DNA of 64,000 nt from Bacillota bacterium (GCA_023391695.1 JAEWAK010000045.1:62001-126000); one strand, 5' to 3'. Numbered from the stretch's first letter, positions 54,547 to 63,574 are shown. The notes: generated by a model from the sequence alone, not told the origin. Made by a program: numbers and translations.

Positions 54547-54776
54547 CATGTTGAGACGGTGGTGTTGCTTTCCCAGAAAAAGTAGGCACATATATTAACG
54601 TAAATGTGGAGTTTGGCGGAGAAAAGGTAAAGTGTCACTTGATGAGATTGCAGAATGTAGAGGTATACAAACCTAAAAGAAAGAGTAAGCCTTAATATGA
54701 TGAAGCGTATTTAGAAACGAAGTATGGCTTCAAGGTGTATATTCTTGGATTGCAGAAGAAAATAAGAGGTGATTAA
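54547..54776 (+). pseudogene. Displaced and decayed rlmD 3' end (right attachment region)
   Basis: CATGTTGAGACGGTGGTGTT translates HVETVV and continues LLSQKK to a stop, the canonical RlmD C-terminus. A one-base shift gives TYINVNVEFGGEKVKCHLMR and VEVYKPKRK, and after a stop YDEAYLETKYGFKVYILG. This matches the extended C-terminal domain found on many clostridial RlmD proteins. It marks the right boundary of the integrated element. An inverted repeat ACGTTAT...ATAACGT lies upstream (about 54483-54515). Confidence 0.72.
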
Positions 54777-54777
54777 G

Positions 54778-55647
54778 ATGAATAATATTTTAGAAGTACC
54801 AGCTTATAATGAAATGATGCAGGAAGTATTTCAGGCAATGAAAGAGTTGGGTGGGTCTGGAACAATTACAGAAATAGATGTTAAAACAATTGAAATATTG
54901 GGGCTGACACCAGAAGTGCAAGAAGTTATGCATAGAAATAGTAGTAAAACAGAAGTTGAATATAGGTTAGCATGGACAAGAACCTATATGAAAAAGGTAG
55001 GTATTTTGGAGAATTCAGCACGTGGTGTATGGTCATTAACAGTAAAGGGAAGAGAACTTGAAAATATAAATTCAGATGAGATTGTCAAGAAAGTTCGCGA
55101 AATGACATTTTTAAAGGTAAAGGATACAAATAATATAAATATCGAAGATGAAAATTTGGAAAACGACGGTGTTGATACTCCAGATGAAATACAAACGTGG
55201 CGTGAAAAGCTAAAAAATGTATTGCTAAATTTAAAACCAGATGCCTTTGAACGGTTAACACAGAGATTGTTAAGAGAATCTGGATTTACACAAGTTAAGG
55301 TTACTGGAAAAACTGGTGATGGTGGCATAGATGGAGTGGGAATTGTCAAATTAAATGGTATTATTAGTTTCCATATGTTGTTTCAATGTAAACGATATGC
55401 TGGAAGTGTTTCAGCCAGAGAAGTTAGAGACTTTAGAGGTGCTATGCAAGGAAGGGCTGATAAAGGATTATTTATAACAACTGGTAAATTTTCAGCTCCT
55501 GCAATTGAAGAGGCAAATAGACCCGGAGCAGCACCAATTGATTTAGTTGATGGAGATGAATTAGTGGAGAAGTTACGTGAATTGCAATTAGGAGTTGCTC
55601 CAGTTAATGATTACGTAATTGATGAAGCATGGTTTTTATCAATTTAG
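54778..55647 (+). CDS. Mrr-like restriction endonuclease
   Basis: 289 residues from ATG 54778 (AGAGGTGA upstream). An N-terminal Mrr winged helix (about 1-95: LEVPAYNEMMQEVFQAMKELGG...SARGVWSLTVKG) precedes a catalytic domain: DAFERLTQRLLRESGF, TGKTGDGGIDGVGI, LFQCKRYAGSVSAREVRDFRGAM, with the D and Q-x-K of the Mrr-type PD-(D/E)XK centre. Such enzymes cut modified foreign DNA. It stands alone, outside the DISARM-related operon, between two rlmD-like attachment remnants, so it looks like a separate cassette. Confidence 0.9.
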   Translation: MNNILEVPAYNEMMQEVFQAMKELGGSGTITEIDVKTIEILGLTPEVQEVMHRNSSKTEVEYRLAWTRTYMKKVGILENSARGVWSLTVKGRELENINSDEIVKKVREMTFLKVKDTNNINIEDENLENDGVDTPDEIQTWREKLKNVLLNLKPDAFERLTQRLLRESGFTQVKVTGKTGDGGIDGVGIVKLNGIISFHMLFQCKRYAGSVSAREVRDFRGAMQGRADKGLFITTGKFSAPAIEEANRPGAAPIDLVDGDELVEKLRELQLGVAPVNDYVIDEAWFLSI

Positions 55648-55846
55648 AATTAATCTATAGATAGCATTGCAATACATAAGGTTGCAGATGGGGAGGATAA
55701 GATTACAAAAGATTGCCAGATGATTTACAAGGCAGCTTTCCTTTAATTGAGAAGATCGAAAAAATTGGAATAATTTGTGCAGCAGGCTTTTGAACAATCG
55801 GTGGAAGTGCTGTAATCTTGTCGCCAAGGTCCCACTAGGCCCAAGG

Positions 55847-55903
55847 GTCATCTTTTTTATCTCCTCAAGGCATGTGGAAACAGTTTGTTTGATGTCGAAA
55901 TAA
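55847..55903 (+). repeat. Element right end plus second rlmD-like attachment remnant
   Basis: A right-terminal sequence GGTCATC...ATCTCCTCAAGG (55847-55870) is followed at once by CATGTGGAAACAGTTTGTTT, which reads HVETVCLMSK and stop (55871-55903). The terminal sequence recurs at 60255-60279 and 62321-62345. Confidence 0.65.
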
Positions 55904-55977
55904 GAGAGCACTGAAACAGCTGAAAAACTGAGTTTGATAGTTGATGTAATATAAAATTTAAAATTCGACTTACTTTG

Positions 55978-56020
55978 CCCTTTGATATGTGTTTGTGGGA
56001 ACATATCGAAGGGTATTTTT
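55978..56020 (+). terminator. Intrinsic terminator
   Basis: CCCTTTGATATGT pairs with ACATATCGAAGGG and is followed by TATTTTT. It insulates the Mrr cassette from the next gene. Confidence 0.65.
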
Positions 56021-56092
56021 GTGGGAAGAAATATGTTGATTGTGTTAATAAGGATTTAAAAATAGAAGATTGTAGAAAATTAGAATAAAATT

Positions 56093-56121
56093 TTGCAATA
56101 TTGAAAATACTGGTATATAAT
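56093..56121 (+). promoter_or_regulatory. Promoter of the DUF4365-helicase gene
   Basis: TTGCAA at 56093-56098, 17-bp spacer, TATAAT at 56116-56121; about 85 nt before the start codon. Confidence 0.7.
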
Positions 56122-56211
56122 AAAGTTAAATTATTACATTTCTGATATGTTTTTTCATGTCAAGACCCTGGTATATAGAATAAAAATGCTATCTAAAATG
56201 AGGTGATATTT

Positions 56212-59200
56212 TTGCGTTCAAATAATAATGATTTATTCATACGTCATATTTCAACCCATTCTGTACGTTCAGCTGAAGATCGTGCAGCAGTTTCAACTTT
56301 AGAAACATTTCTGACTTCAGGTGGGAAAATTAATACTAACTTTTCTAGTGATGATAAGTGGCCAAATCATGATGGTACATTTGAGTTTGTCTCAAATCCT
56401 GAAATATCTAGATGTCCGGAACAAAACTTTATAGTTCAGATAAAAGGAACACATAATTATAGCGAAACTGATGGAATAATTTCATATAGCTTAAAAAGCT
56501 TGGCATTTCCGGCTTTTATAGCTAGTGAAGTAACTGCAGATCCAGGGATTTTATTTATCGTTCTTAACCCTGATGTTAGAGGCGAGAAACGTGTTTTTTG
56601 GAAATATCTCTCTCCTAGCTTCATCAAAGCAATAGACTTTGAAAAGGATAGCACTACAATTAAACTGAATCCTGAAGATGAGCTAAAAGATACAGATGAA
56701 AGCGTTAATATGTTCTGTAATAAACTCCAAGGAATTATCGACTTTCATTTGTTCCTAAGCAAATTAAATAAGGATAATCTCAGAAAAGAAGATGCTATAA
56801 AAATCGTTGAGACTAGATGTATGGATATATCACTAGAAATTGATAGAATAAATAATGACAATAAATCTCGTGACAATATATCAAGAAGAATTGTGAATGG
56901 ATTATATGATTTATGTTATGCTGTTTTGGTCTTAAATGCAATAAATCTAGGATATATGGATGTTAATGAGAGGTTAGCATGGGAGCTGTCACAATTTAAT
57001 ATTGAAACTAAATATTTAAGCAACTTTTTGAAGGGCCTTAAATACATTGGCTCAAGAATTCCCGATGAAGGTCAATCTGAAAGATTGATGCTGAAATACT
57101 ACAGCTATCTTTGGGAGATTAGAAGGTTCTTAAAAAATAAATTTAACATCACTGTATTAGGAAACCTAGAAGCATTCCCTTTACATACCGATACTCTTGA
57201 TACAGAGTATTATGAAATGGTAGCTTCAAGTATTACTTCAATTGATTTATCGCCAAAGAATCTTAGAACCTCTCGATATTATATTCAAAAAAAGACTCCC
57301 TTCTTTGTCAATGGGGAAAGATATTTTGAAATTACACTGCAATTGGCCGGATTGTATGCAACTAAATTTAATCGGATAACTATATATACCAAACAGAACA
57401 TCCCAACCAAATACTCAATACAAATTGCATACGCTAATGCTGAAATAAATCTTTGGGGTGTAAAAAGTAAAATCAAAGTAGTAACAAATTGGAAAGTATC
57501 TATTGACCCTTCATCTTTAAATAAGCTAGGTGAAATTTTGAATATAAATATGAAATTAAGTAAGAATTATGGTGAGTATAGCTCATTGATGGACTTTCTC
57601 ACCAGGACAGGTATGAATCTATTTGATTTAATTAACCTGCATGAAAATAGCTTTCAAAACGCTTTGTATCAAATCTATGGTGAGACAAACACTAATATTT
57701 TTAAGGATGTATTTCTTAAACTAAGAAGAGATTATTCGTTATCTTCACACAAAGAAGGAAAGCACACTGTACGATACATATTACTAAACCTGCGGGAAGA
57801 GATGTTAGAGTCCGTACTACCAAATGCATTTAATAGAAAGTGTCTTACTGATGATCTTTACATTACGAGTAGATGCTATCCATTTGAGAAAAAACCTTTT
57901 ATTTCAAATCTGGCTGGAAGGAAAACAAGCAAAGGCAGTATAAATGACATCCTTGAAATAACAAATGATTCTGCGGAATTTAATACTATACGTCCGTACT
58001 TAGCAATTGAAAGACAGATACGCGAAACTGGAGTGTTGTACTTTAATGTCGATTCAGTAGCAAGCATGGAGGAGATAAAGAAATACAATGCTAGTCTAGA
58101 TGGGTGGGAGTGCAATAACGGTTTTTTAATCAATGAAGAAAATGGTTTTTTATCCATTGACTCTTACGAAAGCACAACTCTATTTATAATTGAAAAATTA
58201 TTAAAGCTTTCAAAAATGTCTAACAGAGGACAAAAGGAGTCCAACTTACGATATCTTAGGCAATGTAATATAAATTTTGAAGATCCCCTAAAAAAGGTTG
58301 CTTTGCAAAAGTTGTTTGTAAATTCTCAAGTAATGCTTATTTACGGAGCAGCTGGTACTGGAAAGACTACATTGATCAACTATATTTCAAATATGATGAA
58401 TCAGTCAAAAAAGCTATTTCTTACAAAAACGCATACTGCTTTACAAAATTTAAAAAGACGTATAGAAAATCCAGGTCTTGACTCTGATTTTTTAAGTATT
58501 GATAGTTTTACAAAGACAATTACCCTTACGGATTATGACATGGTTTTTGTTGATGAATGCAGTACTATAGACAATAGAACCATGAAGAGGCTACTCGAAA
58601 AAATTGATGAAAGCACCTTGCTTGTTTTAGCAGGGGATATTTATCAAATTGAGCCTATCGATTTTGGTAACTGGTTTTATTATACCAAGGATATTATTAA
58701 AACGGATGGTGCCAATGTTGAACTTTTAAATACTTGGAGGACAGACAAAAAAGAGTTAAAGAGTTTATGGAATGAAGTTAGAAAAATTGAGCCTATTATT
58801 ACTGAGAAACTAGCAATTGACGGTCCGTTTTCTTCTGATATAGGAGAAGAAATATTCGTATCCGAGGATGATGATGAGATAGTATTGTGTTTAAACTATG
58901 ATGGCAAATTTGGGTTAAACAACATGAACCTCTATTTTCAAAATGCCAATACTAAAAGCGAAGTATACTCATGGGCTGAGTGGACATTCAAAGTCGGAGA
59001 TCCTGTAATTTTTCTTGATACCAAGCGCTCATCCTTATTGTACAATAATTTAAAAGGAAGAATAGTAGACATCTCAAAAAACGTTTCAGCGATATCATTC
59101 ACGATTGATATAGACACTATTCTAACAGAGCGACAATGCAGAAATGAAAGTTTTGAATTTGTTGACGTGACAGATTTTGGAACACGGATATGTTTAGAAG

Positions 59201-59514
59201 TGATTAAAAGTGATGATGAATCAGCATCTAACGAAGAACGAATCAAGACAATCATTCCTTTTCAAATTGCCTATGCTGTTTCTATACATAAGGCACAAGG
59301 TTTAGAGTACAAGTCTGTAAAGATAATTATTCCTTCATATAATGCAGAAAAAATATCGCATTCTATTTTTTACACTGCAATAACTCGTGCAAAAGAAAAA
59401 CTTAAGATATACTGGAGTGCTGAAACAATGGAAAATATAGTGAAAAGTTTTACGAAAGAAAAAGATGAACAAAGGACGCTCTCGTTTATTAAGAAAAAGT
59501 TAGGATTGCATTAA
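56212..59514 (+). CDS. DUF4365-type nuclease domain fused to SF1 helicase
   Basis: About 1100 residues. TTG 56212 is chosen because AGGTGAT (56201-56207) precedes it; an in-frame GTG at 56203 overlaps that site. The N-terminal 170 residues (NTNFSSDDKWPNHDGTFEFV, NFIVQIKGTHNY) match DUF4365, a nuclease-like domain with D and Q/E-x-K. The C-terminal helicase has Walker A IYGAAGTGKTTLINY, Walker B MVFVDECSTID, LAGDIYQIEP and AVSIHKAQGLEYKSV with YTAITRAKEKL. This fits a single-protein anti-phage nuclease-helicase. It has its own promoter and sits between attachment remnants. Confidence 0.82.
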   Translation: MRSNNNDLFIRHISTHSVRSAEDRAAVSTLETFLTSGGKINTNFSSDDKWPNHDGTFEFVSNPEISRCPEQNFIVQIKGTHNYSETDGIISYSLKSLAFPAFIASEVTADPGILFIVLNPDVRGEKRVFWKYLSPSFIKAIDFEKDSTTIKLNPEDELKDTDESVNMFCNKLQGIIDFHLFLSKLNKDNLRKEDAIKIVETRCMDISLEIDRINNDNKSRDNISRRIVNGLYDLCYAVLVLNAINLGYMDVNERLAWELSQFNIETKYLSNFLKGLKYIGSRIPDEGQSERLMLKYYSYLWEIRRFLKNKFNITVLGNLEAFPLHTDTLDTEYYEMVASSITSIDLSPKNLRTSRYYIQKKTPFFVNGERYFEITLQLAGLYATKFNRITIYTKQNIPTKYSIQIAYANAEINLWGVKSKIKVVTNWKVSIDPSSLNKLGEILNINMKLSKNYGEYSSLMDFLTRTGMNLFDLINLHENSFQNALYQIYGETNTNIFKDVFLKLRRDYSLSSHKEGKHTVRYILLNLREEMLESVLPNAFNRKCLTDDLYITSRCYPFEKKPFISNLAGRKTSKGSINDILEITNDSAEFNTIRPYLAIERQIRETGVLYFNVDSVASMEEIKKYNASLDGWECNNGFLINEENGFLSIDSYESTTLFIIEKLLKLSKMSNRGQKESNLRYLRQCNINFEDPLKKVALQKLFVNSQVMLIYGAAGTGKTTLINYISNMMNQSKKLFLTKTHTALQNLKRRIENPGLDSDFLSIDSFTKTITLTDYDMVFVDECSTIDNRTMKRLLEKIDESTLLVLAGDIYQIEPIDFGNWFYYTKDIIKTDGANVELLNTWRTDKKELKSLWNEVRKIEPIITEKLAIDGPFSSDIGEEIFVSEDDDEIVLCLNYDGKFGLNNMNLYFQNANTKSEVYSWAEWTFKVGDPVIFLDTKRSSLLYNNLKGRIVDISKNVSAISFTIDIDTILTERQCRNESFEFVDVTDFGTRICLEVIKSDDESASNEERIKTIIPFQIAYAVSIHKAQGLEYKSVKIIIPSYNAEKISHSIFYTAITRAKEKLKIYWSAETMENIVKSFTKEKDEQRTLSFIKKKLGLH

Positions 59515-59600
59515 GTAATACTAACTTAATCGAATAAGTGACTTACTATAATACTATCAACACTATTCCTTTTGAAGAATCTTGATATGGTTGTTGCAAA

Positions 59601-59652
59601 GTAAACGGTAAACCATGTGTACTATTCTAAAAATACATGGTTTATCGTTTAC
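59601..59652 (+). terminator. Long hairpin after the DUF4365-helicase
   Basis: GTAAACGGTAAACCATGT (59601-59618) pairs with ACATGGTTTATCGTTTAC (59635-59652) with one mismatch, followed by A-rich then TTTTAT sequence. Works as a terminator or palindromic repeat. Confidence 0.6.
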
Positions 59653-59977
59653 AAAAAATCTTTTATAGTATTTATATATGTATCATTCATAATTATTTTC
59701 TTATTAATTGGGAATTTAATGAAAGTTGATGTAAATGCTTATGAAGGTATTGGTTCTATATATTTTAGATGAGAAGGTTTATAAGGAATAATTTAACTTA
59801 CCTATGCGAATGTTTGATTAAGTAGATGAGAAATAATACTGAAGTGATAGATAGACAGTAAAGAACAACTTTGATAAATCAATTAGTTTTTATTGTTCCA
59901 TACTTAACTGGAGATAAAAGTAGAACATAAATTATCTTAATGAGATATGAAATGACTTAAAGAATGTGCGTATGTAG

Positions 59978-60125
59978 ATATGTTCTCTAAACCTCAAAAG
60001 TCGTTGATATGTTTCCGCAAACCTCGAAAACGCCCAAAAACGGGTTACATGTTTCCACGAACGCAGACATCAATAATGACCACTCAAGCCATATGGAGAC
60101 AGTTTGTTTATTGGAGAAGAGATAG
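59978..60125 (+). pseudogene. Third rlmD-like 3' remnant with triplicated VDMF segment
   Basis: GTTGATATGTTTCCGCAAAC reads VDMFPQT; CATATGGAGACAGTTTGTTT (60090-60109) reads HMETVCL and continues LEKR and stop (60123-60125). An extra VDMF-like segment lies just upstream (59974-59985) and an MFPRTQT-like one downstream. These look like stacked copies of the rlmD end. Confidence 0.6.
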
Positions 60126-60150
60126 TTTAATAGATCAGGGTTTATATTTA

Positions 60151-60279
60151 ATAAGTGATTTTTGAAAGTGACTTAATATTTAGTTCAAAAACTGATCGCA
60201 AGAGGAAGATTTTTTAATGGGATTATCCAACGCCAAGGGAGTATTGGGTTCAACGGTCATCTTTTTTATCTCCTCATGG
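60151..60279 (+). repeat. Element right-end repeat, copy at 60 kb
   Basis: It begins ATAAGTGATTTTTGAAA, includes TCGCAAGAGGAAGA and CGCCAAGG, and ends GGTCATC...CTCCTCATGG (60255-60279). It is similar over about 130 bp to 62216-62345. The two copies flank the TetR/SDR gene pair. Confidence 0.75.
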
Positions 60280-60307
60280 CAGTGAGATATATACATCTCA
60301 ACAGCTG

Positions 60308-60886
60308 CTATTCTATAAACTGTCTTCTGTACATATGCCAGATATAAAATGCCATTTCTTCCGGCTTATACGGCATATTATTTTCTATCCACCAGTTCAG
60401 CACTTCCAATAACGCGCCGACTGCAAAACGAATTGCAACAGGCTCAGGGATACCAATCGGTGACTTTATGAATTTCAATCTGTATTGTGATTGTTTTACC
60501 AGCCAGTCAGCAAATATACTTCTCAAAATCGAAAATGTCCCTTTATTCAGTAAGAGAGAATAAAAGATTTTATTTTCGGAAATATGGGTAAACAAAAATA
60601 AAAAATGAGCGGGAGGTTTGCTAAGTGTGAATTCCGTTTTCGCGATATCCGGATATTTGACCTTTGACGATATGTCTTCAAGCATAGTCTCGAATCCGCG
60701 TTCGACAAGATCATATTTGTCGGTGTAGTGTTTGTAAAAGGTTGTACGGTTAATCATTGCTTTGTCGCATATCTCTGTAACGCTGATATTTTCAAAGCCT
60801 TTTTCGTTAAGTAATTCTGCCAGGGCTTGGATCAGAAGCTTATGAGTCCGGCGGATTCTCAAATCTATTTTCTTTTCGGTTTTCAT
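60308..60886 (-). CDS. TetR-family transcriptional regulator
   Basis: 192 residues. The N-terminal HTH reads LNEKGFENISVTEICDKAMINRTTFYKHYTDKYDLVERG, the standard TetR pattern; the C-terminal ligand domain is diverged. It is divergent from an SDR gene with a 144-bp shared control region, so it likely represses that gene and itself. The minus-strand promoter is visible at 60960-60988. Confidence 0.88.
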   Translation of the reverse strand: MKTEKKIDLRIRRTHKLLIQALAELLNEKGFENISVTEICDKAMINRTTFYKHYTDKYDLVERGFETMLEDISSKVKYPDIAKTEFTLSKPPAHFLFLFTHISENKIFYSLLLNKGTFSILRSIFADWLVKQSQYRLKFIKSPIGIPEPVAIRFAVGALLEVLNWWIENNMPYKPEEMAFYIWHMYRRQFIE

Positions 60887-60959
60887 AGACAGATTTCCTC
60901 ATTTTGTTTATTATCCGACACCTGACGATGTACTGTGTCTTGTTTTTCTCTTAGAATTA

Positions 60960-60988
60960 ATCATAATTAATTTATAGACAAATGTCAA
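60960..60988 (-). promoter_or_regulatory. SigmaA promoter of the tetR-like gene
   Basis: Read on the minus strand: TTGACA, 17-bp spacer, TATGAT. It lies within the intergenic region shared with the divergent SDR gene. Confidence 0.7.
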
Positions 60989-61030
60989 GATAAGATACAA
61001 GTGTATAAATAATTGTCAGGAGGAAGAAGG

Positions 61031-61858
61031 ATGTTTGATCAGAAAATAGCAGTTGTAACCGGCGGAGCCTCGGGAATAGGGAAAGCTCTTTGTGAGCTTC
61101 TGGCAGAAAAAGGAGCAACCGTCATTGTTGCAGACCTGAATCTGGATGGTGCGGACAAGGTGGTAAATACAATTAAGAGTAAAAAGCAAAAGGCAGAATC
61201 GGCTATGCTCAACATCGCGGATTATGATGCGGTGTGTGCATTGGTTGGACGAATCGCAAAAGAGTACGGCAGAATTGATTATTTGATCAATAGCGCCGGG
61301 CTTGCTACCGGAGGTGAAACTTGGCGTTTTGATAATGAACGATGGCTCAGATTTATCAATGTGAATTTACTGGGGATAATCTACACCTCCATAGAGGTCT
61401 ACAAAATTATGCTGCGGCAAAAATCCGGTCATATCATCAATATTTCATCCGGTGCGGGAATTTTCCCTACACCGATGAGAGCACCGTATTCCACAACAAA
61501 ATACGGTGTAGTGGGATTTTGCACGGCATTTCGTCCCGAAGCGGCCGCCTATGGAATAAAAGTGAGCGTGGTTTGCCCCGGTCCGGTCCAGACTCCGATT
61601 CTTCAGACATCTGAGATTGTCGGGGCGAAGGAATCGCTGAAGCAGCAGCTAACGAAGAAAAACAACTGGATTCCGGCAGAGAAGGCGGCTGAAATTATAT
61701 TAAAAGGTGTCAAAAAAAACAAAGCGATCATCCCTGTAACTGCGATTGTTTCGATCATGTGGAGATTTTACCGGTATTTTCCCAATATTTATGATAAAAC
61801 AATTGCGAAAAAAATGGTGCAAGCATACCTGGAACACCTGCAACCGGGGGATTTTTAA
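61031..61858 (+). CDS. SDR-family oxidoreductase
   Basis: 275 residues from ATG 61031 (AGGAGGAAG upstream). NAD(P) motif VTGGASGIGKALCELL, NSAG (LINSAGLA), Ser (NISSGAG) and Tyr-Lys (YSTTKYGVVGF), then VVCPGPVQTPI. A basic C-terminal helix (about 235-265) could be membrane-associated. Paired with the divergent TetR gene and flanked by direct repeats of about 130 bp. Substrate unknown, perhaps a steroid, alcohol or ketone. Confidence 0.87.
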   Translation: MFDQKIAVVTGGASGIGKALCELLAEKGATVIVADLNLDGADKVVNTIKSKKQKAESAMLNIADYDAVCALVGRIAKEYGRIDYLINSAGLATGGETWRFDNERWLRFINVNLLGIIYTSIEVYKIMLRQKSGHIINISSGAGIFPTPMRAPYSTTKYGVVGFCTAFRPEAAAYGIKVSVVCPGPVQTPILQTSEIVGAKESLKQQLTKKNNWIPAEKAAEIILKGVKKNKAIIPVTAIVSIMWRFYRYFPNIYDKTIAKKMVQAYLEHLQPGDF

Positions 61859-62215
61859 GATTTTATATGTTCATAGAAAAACAGCCAGTTGAGAATTGAC
61901 TATACCATGCCGGCACCGGAGGAATTTCAGGAGATGATGCGGGTGTTGGAGAAGTTCAAGCACCAGTGTATTCCAAGAGGGAACTTTATACAATTTCAAT
62001 TTGTCGTTTTATTTAAACTTGCAGCATTACAATAATAGGAAATTTGTTTATGGTTATATTTATATTGTTATACAGGGTTTGGAAATTGTACCGAATAAAG
62101 CCTTCAAGCTGGCAATCCATAGGCAAGGACTTGAAGGTTTTATTGCTTACAATTTTAACATAAGTTTCAAGCAATCTGTTTTCCATGTTTTTTGTTGAGA
62201 CAAAATTTATGTTTG
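61859..62215. other. Non-coding or decayed segment
   Basis: An unsupported reading frame (MPAPEEFQEMMRVLEKFKHQ..., from about 61912) may be a decayed coding fragment. Nothing else was recognised. Confidence 0.3.
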
Positions 62216-62345
62216 ATAAGCGATTTTTGAAAATAGCTTAAAATTTTGCTTAAAAATTAATCGCAAGAGGAAGAGTTTTATACAAGGATTAGCTGACGCC
62301 AAGGGGAAATTGTGTTCAACGGTCATCTTTTTTATCTCCTCAAGG
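62216..62345 (+). repeat. Element right-end repeat, copy at 62 kb, next to a fourth rlmD-like end
   Basis: It starts ATAAGCGATTTTTGAAA and ends GGTCATC...CTCCTCAAGG. It is followed by CATACAGAATGTTGCTGCTT (62346 on), which reads HTECCCLL, a plausible but weaker RlmD-like end. An inverted copy (CCTTGAGG...AAAAAAGATGAC) lies at 62437-62460. Confidence 0.6.
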
Positions 62346-62548
62346 CATACAGAATGTTGCTGCTTGCTTGAATGTACGTCAAACGCTGAAAATAAAGGGG
62401 GTTAAGCACATTAGCAATAGTCATAAGTATTGAGACCCTTGAGGATATAAAAAAGATGACATATAAGTGAAATATGGATATTTTAAGGCTTCTTCGAATT
62501 CAATACATCTAATTGAATAAATAGTTGCATTATCCCACAACAAAACAG

Positions 62549-62590
62549 GACCTCCTGGCGTAATTACTATTCTACAATAGGAGGTCTTTT
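62549..62590. terminator. Bidirectional-looking terminator
   Basis: GACCTCCT (62549-62556) pairs with AGGAGGTC (62579-62586), followed by TTTT. It follows the minus-strand reductase gene. Confidence 0.6.
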
Positions 62591-62617
62591 CGTCATTGAC
62601 CTTTTTCTTGGATCTGT

Positions 62618-63550
62618 TCATTGTTCCGTAATTAAGCTTTCTACATCGTAAAGCCGTGGTGCCTTTATTCCGTACTTTCTGGCATCTGTAATAACTTCCT
62701 GCACAGCATAGCCAACTTTAAAGTGGTTATGCGCCACAAGCGCATAGGACATGCTTTTCGGAGAAAAAACAATGTGACTCATAAGAAATCCAACAACTCT
62801 CGGCGGCAGGCCGCTCAACACTTTTGTCAAAAAATCAAGTTTTGAGCCCTTTGCTTTCAAAACAGGGATCATTTCTTTTAAATCCCAACCTAATCCATCA
62901 AGCGCTTCGCGTGAGGAAATTACTTTTTCAAAACTGCCGCTTTTTAATACTTCGGCTTCCATTGCAGCGTTGAACGCGAAGTGATTCCAGAGCCAACTTT
63001 GTGGATCCTTTTGAACCATTATCTTGAAGCCTGCCTGAGCAAAAAGCTTACGAACCTCTAAATCCCTTTTGGCAGGCTCGGGTTCAAATGTTCCAAACTG
63101 AACCGTCTTGTAAAGCCCGCCGTAAAGTGTGTTTTCTTCAAATCCGCCGCCGGCACCGGGGAAGCCATAAACAATTTGGCTGCTCGGAATCGGCTGAACG
63201 GCGGATTGAGGGTCCTTCCAGAAGTTACAGAAAAAAAGGACGGTTGCATTTCCAACCCGCGGTGCTAGGTACTTTACCGCACTTGATACCTGTTCGGGGT
63301 TGACGCTCATAAAAATGAGGTCATAGTCGTGATTTTCCTTTATCTCTTCGTGCATAACAATAGGCCATTTTTCTTTGACGATCCGGTCTTTTTTGCTTTG
63401 CCTTGCATCCCATAGTTCCAAGTTTACATAGGAGCCGTATTGTGCCTTCCTGCCTTCACGAACATAGAACTCAACGGTGTGGCCCGCGTTTTCGAAAGCC
63501 CAGGCGTACTGTGTTCCTATCACGCCGCGGCCAAAAATTAGTATTTTCAT
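62618..63550 (-). CDS. Ketopantoate reductase/ApbA-like oxidoreductase
   Basis: 310 residues. N-terminal Rossmann motif ILIFGRGVIGTQYAWAFENAGHTVEFYVR (NADP-type) and the ApbA/PanE-like layout with a helical C-terminal domain (NHFAFNAAMEAEVLKSG). The catalytic Lys/Glu of true PanE is not evident, and such paralogues are often regulated by a local TetR repressor, as here. The start codon is 25 bp from a palindromic operator. Substrate unknown. Confidence 0.8.
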   Translation of the reverse strand: MKILIFGRGVIGTQYAWAFENAGHTVEFYVREGRKAQYGSYVNLELWDARQSKKDRIVKEKWPIVMHEEIKENHDYDLIFMSVNPEQVSSAVKYLAPRVGNATVLFFCNFWKDPQSAVQPIPSSQIVYGFPGAGGGFEENTLYGGLYKTVQFGTFEPEPAKRDLEVRKLFAQAGFKIMVQKDPQSWLWNHFAFNAAMEAEVLKSGSFEKVISSREALDGLGWDLKEMIPVLKAKGSKLDFLTKVLSGLPPRVVGFLMSHIVFSPKSMSYALVAHNHFKVGYAVQEVITDARKYGIKAPRLYDVESLITEQ

Positions 63551-63574
63551 AAAGTATCCTCCTGAATGATCACG

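Larger units (their letters stand above)
40100..54557 (+). mobile_element. Serine-recombinase integrative element carrying a DISARM-related operon
   Basis: The left boundary is CATGTGGAGAC (40100-40110) inside rlmD; the right boundary is CATGTTGAGAC (54547-54557), immediately followed by sequence that continues as an RlmD C-terminus. The element starts with a serine recombinase gene and contains no conjugation genes. It is visibly more AT-rich than the flanking chromosome to the left. Confidence 0.75.

Noticed and set aside
59980..60165. A 61-residue ORF
   Set aside because: Its sequence is explained by overlapping rlmD-like remnants in another frame; it has no ribosome site.
60255..60290. 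A further rlmD-like end after the 60-kb repeat copy
   Set aside because: The sequence after CTCATGG reads HGSEIYTS and does not resemble an RlmD C-terminus.
61859..62215. A small gene from the MPAPEEFQ frame
   Set aside because: There is no convincing RBS and no recognised family; left as possible decay.
62421..62621. A 66-residue minus-strand ORF
   Set aside because: It overlaps the terminator hairpin and the end repeat and has no RBS; unlikely to be real.
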